From assembly GCA_900550835.1 (NCBI GenBank), contig URTP01000006.1:1-28912 (forward strand): a stretch of 28,912 nt of DNA. Direction: 5' to 3'. The stretch is from an uncultured Collinsella sp. GTDB lineage: Bacteria; Actinomycetota; Coriobacteriia; Coriobacteriales; Coriobacteriaceae. The translations under genes and the position numbers were made by a program. The notes beneath the pieces are model-generated. The model saw only the letters and a program-made list of their open reading frames with translations. It did no database searches and was not told the origin of the DNA. Positions 25,301-28,912 of the stretch are shown in pieces (position 1 is the stretch's first letter; each line of letters opens with the position of its first letter).

Positions 25301-26240
25301 CGCTGCTAACAAACAGCAGAACCTTGCTGCCTTTAGGAACAACCTGGCAAAAGAGAAGCACGAAAAGCTGGCATGGAAGGTTGCCTCCCTCGATGCGCGC
25401 GAGGAAGATCTTGCCGCCTTTGACGATGAACGCGACTTCTATCTGCATCATTTCTGCCTGCCGTGGGAAGAGCTTGCGAGCTATCCGGCGCGCCGAAGCA
25501 CCGCGTTGCGTATGCCGTATGCCACGAGCGGTTATGCGTATGCAGAAGGCGGTGCGTGCAAGGTGCCGCACTTTGAGTTTCCTAACTACGATGGCGAGCC
25601 TGTCGAGCAGATTGCCGCCCGTCTGGAGGAGCGCTGTCGCTATAACGAGGGCTTAAAGGGCGCGAAGGTTCGCCAGGTAAGCCAGATGGCTGCTCGTGTG
25701 TCCGAGCTGCTCTCAATTCGCGAGGTGCGCGAGCGCTGGTCGCGCGACGGGGTACCTACGACGTTGCAGCCGGCGGCGACGGTGCACATGACGCCCTATA
25801 TGTTCCAAGCGGTATACCTTGGAGAGCTGGGCGAGTCTGCCGGCAGGGCCATCTTTGAGGCGTATTACGACGGGTGTTATTCGCTTACTCGTGGTGATGC
25901 GGCCCATGCCGAGACAGGCGGCGATTTTGAGGTGCTCGATGCCGCCGGCAACAAGACCGGGGTGTGGATCGACTTTAAGCACTATCGTATCGGCGCCTAT
26001 GAGGCCTACAGGCGCAACGGCGGCGATGCCACGGATGCCGAGCGCTTTAAGGCCAAGGCCCAAAAAGTTGGGGCGAAGCGCCTGTTGATCGTCAATGTTT
26101 TGGCCGATGAAGCGGCGCTGGAGCTCCGCCAAAAGACAATCGATGACGAGGGGATGGTGTTCTCCTTCCCGTATATGGCCGCTGACGGTGCAATCAGCCT
26201 GGAGATGATGGAGGCGATCGGCCGTGCAATCGAAGCATAG
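22308..26240 (+). CDS. DinG/XPD-like helicase with C-terminal nuclease-like segment
   Basis: 1310 residues from the ATG at 22308, 7 nt after CGGAGG. Helicase motifs: Walker A FLGATTGSGKN (about 51-61), Walker B FIFDEID (about 283-289), motif III-like CMSATW (about 580-585) and motif VI AQAVGRLMRT followed by VQVMLDRKI (about 933-955). The GRLMR plus LDRK pattern is closest to DinG/XPD-type superfamily 2 helicases, although no Fe-S Cys cluster is obvious. The last ~120 residues contain DFEVLDAAGNKTGVWIDFKH (about 1205-1224), a plausible PD-(D/E)XK nuclease signature. The next gene overlaps by 17 nt, so the products probably act together. A helicase of this type beside a PIWI-like protein recalls the published pPIWI-RE systems. 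Confidence 0.75.
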   Translation: MATWELNCQSNPSSAGDKELAPYLARQKAMREFFERALFAPKDQDNNGLYFLGATTGSGKNYTAEQVTADLIAGGWDESGCFNKCPSRRTLVFVVPGKDNRDNYVANVRQLLVDQGMDSKDAARMVFDLPRAGENILHWIEATRGKGAVGVRKIPCPIEADDEHSYRVIKRAWRNAMEVADDLLGILDTRRRLGSVVDRLTPSLRDKLSLADASLRWAVSCELKNITRGMEIIPQIWPSALLNDESMPHVIACTPQKLVNTIDTVTGARVVLFNASAAEKSMFIFDEIDHMKSDMLSTLTDDPVTFQPDEVLRILDRHFNGGVVDPLLLGNRDQWMAVYTHASTSGDHKGSNAERNRVSRASVKGAAEEIAKDAENIQKALASCIKEMKLRLPFALSDEAKEGQLFGRHLFGSDDISVDDNSINPLRYKLNKNGTHNMITAHGANGQPTVNKAVRRARGIVRMVVGHLGRCAALMDSLYYGSISYKDDLSRKNIIDALGIRNDQTNEKYFWDSLMMALFFKNRKNDDIDAADDSMYARGVGYLVMETTLDHMFTTHLTSHGIERMPEAYLASIAANAPCVCMSATWSASTVKNFNLDYLDEVHGVVRKDTWIGELNQEIVRQTKLFNKQAAKTYDVDVAWVDEDKNLAGMAALAGGAFGGAIVSPDETYERVMEFFDQVGVSEGLAVRLRLKIADRVGTSDVKSIEFELKRLSKTLVAVSTWARGVARNEHQAGAIFTTRHMGNHGDFNSLALDLAREIVAELVIRNVKCPEASYEESLKEAKGMVPCFNAAEWDIGWGDAQNRLEMGRPTLMLINLSAGGFSKNLKYKVPESLCRTVRQVDCGFEDADRRPKMDLDFLYIESPTSRLTSEVEISSATFVQQALTGVVEQEELVARGEVPFTEKRHNVRLLLSGTKRNLPVRNTLSYQVEGARIVAQAVGRLMRTSVKMPHVQVMLDRKIAGDCDFSFLHDLPMGYELEQVVGACAAVNNHMADKKQHAANKQQNLAAFRNNLAKEKHEKLAWKVASLDAREEDLAAFDDERDFYLHHFCLPWEELASYPARRSTALRMPYATSGYAYAEGGACKVPHFEFPNYDGEPVEQIAARLEERCRYNEGLKGAKVRQVSQMAARVSELLSIREVRERWSRDGVPTTLQPAATVHMTPYMFQAVYLGELGESAGRAIFEAYYDGCYSLTRGDAAHAETGGDFEVLDAAGNKTGVWIDFKHYRIGAYEAYRRNGGDATDAERFKAKAQKVGAKRLLIVNVLADEAALELRQKTIDDEGMVFSFPYMAADGAISLEMMEAIGRAIEA

Positions 26241-27459
26241 CCAGCCGTGTGGCCTGGGCGACATCGCCGTATCCGAGTTCGATTTGCAGCTCGATGCCGC
26301 TGCTGCCGAGGAGCGCTACTCGGTCTTTTGGTGCAATGTAGGCGATGCTGGCAAGCATGCCGTGGCGAACTTTATGGCCGATGTGTGCCAGACGGGCAAG
26401 GTCGTCGCGCTCACGCAGCTTGCCGATAACCGCGTCTTTCTCATGGTCAAGGCGGGCGCGCAGACGGGCGATCTTAATGCCTCGCTTTATCAGGAGCAGG
26501 TGGTTCCGATTAAAACTCATTGGGACGAGCTGGATGATTACGTAGCGTTGCGTCTGCTGTTTAACTCGTGCTCGCAGTTCGAGGGAATTGAGGACGAAGT
26601 TCCCAATGACACCGGGCACCTGTATGTCATTAGCGCCAAGGGTGCCCGCCGCGATGCTGTCGAAAGCGACGGAAGGGGACCTGCCAAGATCGAAACGGTT
26701 GAAATCGTTATCAACGAAGACTGCACCTTCGAACTCAAGATTCGAACGTTTACCAAGCGCCGGGTGCTTATCGGTCGTGCGGCAGGCGACGAGTTAGAAC
26801 TCAAGAAGATCAACAGCCAGGTGGGTTACAGGCTGTCGCCTGTGGCTACGGTGGTGCTGGCCCACGGACAAAGTGACGAGTACATCCTGCGCCGCGCCAA
26901 GGGCGATAAGCCGTCCAAACGTCGCGACCTTACGTTTTCTGCCCAGGCGGAAAAAGTCGCCTATACCAAGAAGGGCATCCTGTACCGAGAGCTGCAGATT
27001 CTTGAGCGTCGGTACAGCGATTTTGCCCAGGTGTCGCTCAGAGAGTATCCGCGTAAGAGCTTCTACGAGGTTTTGAAAAGCGAGCAATATGACCGCGTGG
27101 TTGCGGAACGTTCGGTGGGGCAGCGGGTCGTGGTGTCGTTTGCGCGCAAAGGGCTTGCTGGGGTCGCGCGCAAACTCGCCGATCGACTCATCGATACCTC
27201 CTGGGATGTGCGCGCGTCGTATGACGGCGGAGTTGTTGATCCGTTGGCTTGGAATCTGGTTGTTGTGCCTAACGAGGTTGCCGAGAACGATGGCTATGCC
27301 CTGCACGCTGGGGTGGTGGAACAGCATGTGACGCCGGATGTGTGCGAGCCGCTGTTTAAGGCGGCGTCGAATGCAAAGGTGCGCGGCGCACAGGAGGGGA
27401 TCCTGGGGCCATGCTCAAAGAGCTGCTGGTTAAGCAAGATGTTGCCGACGGACGGGTGA
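26224..27459 (+). CDS. Unknown protein, candidate N/MID half of a PIWI-like protein
   Basis: 411 residues starting at a GTG inside the helicase gene's end, 9 nt after GGAGG. The first ~270 residues are beta-rich and match nothing I know. Residues about 298-376 have an alternating strand-helix pattern with RVVVSFARKGLAGVARKL, WNLVVVPNEV, YALHAG and VEQHVTPDV. These recall the MID domain of Argonaute proteins, where a strand, a 'vQhvt'-like turn and a helix hold the guide 5' end. The last ~18 residues overlap the next gene in another frame. The PIWI reading is by eye only. It could also be an unrelated helicase partner. Confidence 0.65.
   Translation: MQSKHSQPCGLGDIAVSEFDLQLDAAAAEERYSVFWCNVGDAGKHAVANFMADVCQTGKVVALTQLADNRVFLMVKAGAQTGDLNASLYQEQVVPIKTHWDELDDYVALRLLFNSCSQFEGIEDEVPNDTGHLYVISAKGARRDAVESDGRGPAKIETVEIVINEDCTFELKIRTFTKRRVLIGRAAGDELELKKINSQVGYRLSPVATVVLAHGQSDEYILRRAKGDKPSKRRDLTFSAQAEKVAYTKKGILYRELQILERRYSDFAQVSLREYPRKSFYEVLKSEQYDRVVAERSVGQRVVVSFARKGLAGVARKLADRLIDTSWDVRASYDGGVVDPLAWNLVVVPNEVAENDGYALHAGVVEQHVTPDVCEPLFKAASNAKVRGAQEGILGPCSKSCWLSKMLPTDG
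27392..27413 (+). promoter_or_regulatory. Ribosome site deciding the start of the third operon gene
   Basis: AGGAGGGG (27392-27399) lies 11 nt before the ATG at 27411, inside the upstream gene. This strong site supports separate translation of the 235-residue protein, rather than a frameshifted single gene. Confidence 0.55.
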
Positions 27460-28118
27460 GGGCGTTTGACCTTGGCTCTTTTGGCGTTGGGTCGGTGACG
27501 GTCTGCGGCGTGGCCAATGTTGCGCGCAGGGAGAAGGATAAGGTTGAGCTAGATGAGCGCCTTGCGACGTTGACGATCGGTGCGGACGGGGCCATGGACT
27601 ACGCCTCACATCCGATCGAGGACGGTCCCGTGGACGAGATGGAGCTTGAGCTGCTGACGGCCGAGGGTAAGCTCGACAAGGACGCCTATATCTTTGACGT
27701 GCGGGCGGGCGGACGCGCTATGCTCGCACGCGTGCGGGATACGGGCTTGACGACCTTCTCTAGCGACTTCGTGAACTTGGTGCGCGATTACCAGCTTACG
27801 GGTAAGGCGGGTCGTAAGAAGGAGTTTTTCGAGAGTTACAACTCGCCCTATTACGGCATTGGAACGTTCGAACGCGCAGGGATGACCTGCTACTTTGTCG
27901 GCGTCAACAACGGCACCAAAGAGGATGTGGCAACGGCGATCCATGTACGCTCGATTGAGGTGCTCGAAGGTGATGATCTGTCCGAGCTGCTGGTTCAGCT
28001 GGTCAATGTGGGGCTTTCGCGCTACGGAGCTCCCTCCAGGTGGCCGATTCCGGTCAAGTATCTCAACGAGTGCGCTGCGCGTGAGGGCGCGGTGGGGGAT
28101 GTCGGTGGCGGCAAGTGA
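27411..28118 (+). CDS. Unknown protein, candidate RNase H-like (PIWI) half
   Basis: 235 residues, in the -1 frame relative to the gene before it and overlapping it by 49 nt. A first strand RAFDLGSFGVGSVTVCGVAN resembles the opening strand pair of RNase H-fold PIWI domains. A middle strand AYIFDVRAGGRAML follows. The end (IHVRSIEVLEGDDLSELLVQ, then SRWPIPVKYL) resembles the PIWI C-terminus, where a helix, an Arg and a PxP-like 'PIPVKYA' segment are usual. I cannot identify a full catalytic DEDX tetrad, so it may bind without cutting. Together with the 411-residue protein it would make about 646 residues, the size of a compact prokaryotic Argonaute. Assignment tentative. Confidence 0.65.
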   Translation: MLKELLVKQDVADGRVRAFDLGSFGVGSVTVCGVANVARREKDKVELDERLATLTIGADGAMDYASHPIEDGPVDEMELELLTAEGKLDKDAYIFDVRAGGRAMLARVRDTGLTTFSSDFVNLVRDYQLTGKAGRKKEFFESYNSPYYGIGTFERAGMTCYFVGVNNGTKEDVATAIHVRSIEVLEGDDLSELLVQLVNVGLSRYGAPSRWPIPVKYLNECAAREGAVGDVGGGK

Positions 28119-28162
28119 TGGTGTCGCGCAATTATCGCTCCTAGAACTTTTTGAAATTATGC

Positions 28163-28191
28163 TTGCATTGTAAAAGGGGAGAACATATACT
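28163..28191 (+). promoter_or_regulatory. Promoter of the small acidic gene
   Basis: TTGCAT (28163-28168), a 17-nt spacer and TATACT (28186-28191) form a near-consensus housekeeping promoter, about 80 nt upstream of the start at 28272. Confidence 0.65.
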
Positions 28192-28213
28192 GCAGCCATA
28201 GCACATCAGATGG

Positions 28214-28230
28214 GGTCTCAAAAAGAGACC
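28214..28230 (+). promoter_or_regulatory. Leader hairpin
   Basis: GGTCTC and GAGACC pair perfectly around an AAAAA loop, in the leader between the 28163 promoter and the small gene. It may stabilise the mRNA or be an operator; it is not followed by T's. Confidence 0.35.
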
Positions 28231-28271
28231 AAGCAAATGAGTTTTCAGTTTATGTTAAGAGGTACTTGAGC

Positions 28272-28466
28272 ATGACCAGCAGAATTTTCCCCCTTTACAA
28301 CGACAATACCGACCATATCGATCTCAATACCATCTGCGGTTACAGTATTTGTTCTAAGGCCGAGAACTACATGTTTGCTCAAGATGATTCAGAGCTTAGC
28401 TCCGAAGATTATGAGTACATGAATGATATTGAGCGCGAGCGGGAGTATGAGCTCGGCATCCGCTGA
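28272..28466 (+). CDS. Small acidic unknown protein
   Basis: 64 residues from the ATG at 28272, which follows AGAGG with 9-nt spacing; a TTG two codons upstream is less likely. Very acidic and Tyr-rich (SELSSEDYEYMNDIERERE), with two Cys (TICGYSICSKAEN). It has its own promoter and leader hairpin. Acidic small proteins next to defence genes can be antitoxins or inhibitors, but there is no direct evidence here. No family recognised. Confidence 0.6.
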   Translation: MTSRIFPLYNDNTDHIDLNTICGYSICSKAENYMFAQDDSELSSEDYEYMNDIEREREYELGIR

Positions 28467-28587
28467 TGGATGTGGGCTTGTCTCCAACTCCTCCGATTTA
28501 ATTACCCCGTTATCACCTCTTTTTAGCGGGGCAAGTTAGATCGACTATCTGTGTCAAACAACGGCTCACCGTGGGAAGGAATCGGCA

Positions 28588-28912
28588 ATGAGCAAGAACA
28601 TGAACAAGGACATGAACGGCAAGGCCTTGGGTAAGGCCAGGGCGGCTGGGCGCGTGGCGACGGTTGCTGCGGCGACGATTGCCATGACGGGCGGCTCGCT
28701 GCTGTCGCCTCTGACCGCGGCGGCGCAGGGTGCGGATGGCATTGGCGCCGCGGGCGCAACGGCTGCGGTGATGTCGCCGCTGACGAGCGCTGCGGCCGCC
28801 GGTGCTGGCGTGGGCGCCGTGTCTGCGGCGCAAAAGGTCGCCGATCTGCAGGCTGCAGTTGATGCGGCACGCGCCAAGGCTGCTACCGCCAAGGCCGATC
28901 TGGAAGCGGCTG
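28588..28912 (+). CDS. Exported Ala-rich coiled-coil protein, 3' end off window
   Basis: The frame from the ATG at 28588 (after GGAAGGA) runs to the window end without a stop. The N-terminus is a signal peptide: a basic start (MSKNMNKDMNGKALGKARAA), a hydrophobic core (VATVAAATIAMTGGSLLSPL) and a likely cleavage site after TAAA. The mature part begins Gly/Ala-rich and becomes a coiled coil with heptad-like KVADLQAAVDAARAKAATAK repeats. Coriobacteria have many such surface or cell-wall hydrolase-type proteins with N-terminal coiled coils; the catalytic or anchoring domain, if any, lies beyond the window. Confidence 0.8.
   Translation, partial: MSKNMNKDMNGKALGKARAAGRVATVAAATIAMTGGSLLSPLTAAAQGADGIGAAGATAAVMSPLTSAAAAGAGVGAVSAAQKVADLQAAVDAARAKAATAKADLEAA

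Noticed and set aside
24441..25571. 376-codon open frame on the minus strand
   Set aside because: Opposite the middle of the helicase gene, with shadow-like composition and no motif or ribosome site.
1..28912. CRISPR array, tRNA, rRNA, integrase or attachment site
   Set aside because: No regularly spaced repeats, cloverleaf, rRNA-like stretch or recombinase motif was seen on either strand; the island edges are therefore not defined.

Overview
The window looks like chromosome of a G+C-rich gut actinobacterium of the class Coriobacteriia, and a Collinsella-like genome is my best guess. The basis is codon style, G/C-rich third positions, strong GGAGG-type ribosome sites and the kind of accessory genes present. 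This is inference from composition and gene content; there is no rRNA or other marker gene in the window. Most of the window is an accessory island dominated by DNA-conflict genes. No tRNA, integrase or clear attachment site marks its edges.

Layout. (1) 1-2574, minus strand: an operon of a UBA-like/DUF4342 membrane protein, an OmpR/PhoB-type response regulator and a histidine kinase cut by the window start. (2) 2831-3010: a MITE-like imperfect palindrome, followed at once by an AbiE-type toxin-antitoxin pair (3130-4659) that seems to be transcribed from a leaderless promoter. (3) 4729-6168, minus: an HsdM/HsdS-like protein that has lost its methylase catalytic motifs. (4) 6458-10532, plus: an unknown gene, a VirD4/TraG-like ATPase without a membrane anchor, a ClpP-type serine protease with an intact triad, and another unknown gene. 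No relaxase, VirB4 or other conjugation gene is present. (5) 11194-13345, minus: a complete type II restriction-modification system (HpaII-family nuclease plus C5 cytosine methylase).

(6) 13541-21165: a locus duplicated in tandem. Each unit has a large Cys-rich zinc-ribbon protein (DUF6076-like) on the minus strand, a divergent ~110-residue protein ending in Asp-Ile-Ala-Cys, and a membrane protein of about six helices. Each divergent promoter region carries a different tandem direct repeat. Broken remnants of further units lie at both ends: a frameshifted 3' end of the zinc-ribbon gene on the left and the last 15 codons of the small gene on the right. (7) 22308-28118, plus: three overlapping genes. 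They encode a 1310-residue DinG/XPD-like helicase with a C-terminal PD-(D/E)XK-like segment, then a 411-residue and a 235-residue protein that together resemble the N/MID and RNase H-like (PIWI) halves of a prokaryotic Argonaute-like protein. (8) 28272 to the end: a small acidic protein behind a good promoter, then the start of an exported coiled-coil protein.

Two parts look least described: the repeated zinc-ribbon/DIAC/membrane module, and the helicase-nuclease plus split PIWI-like operon. Both sit among recognised defence genes, so a defence role is the natural guess, but nothing in the sequence proves it.
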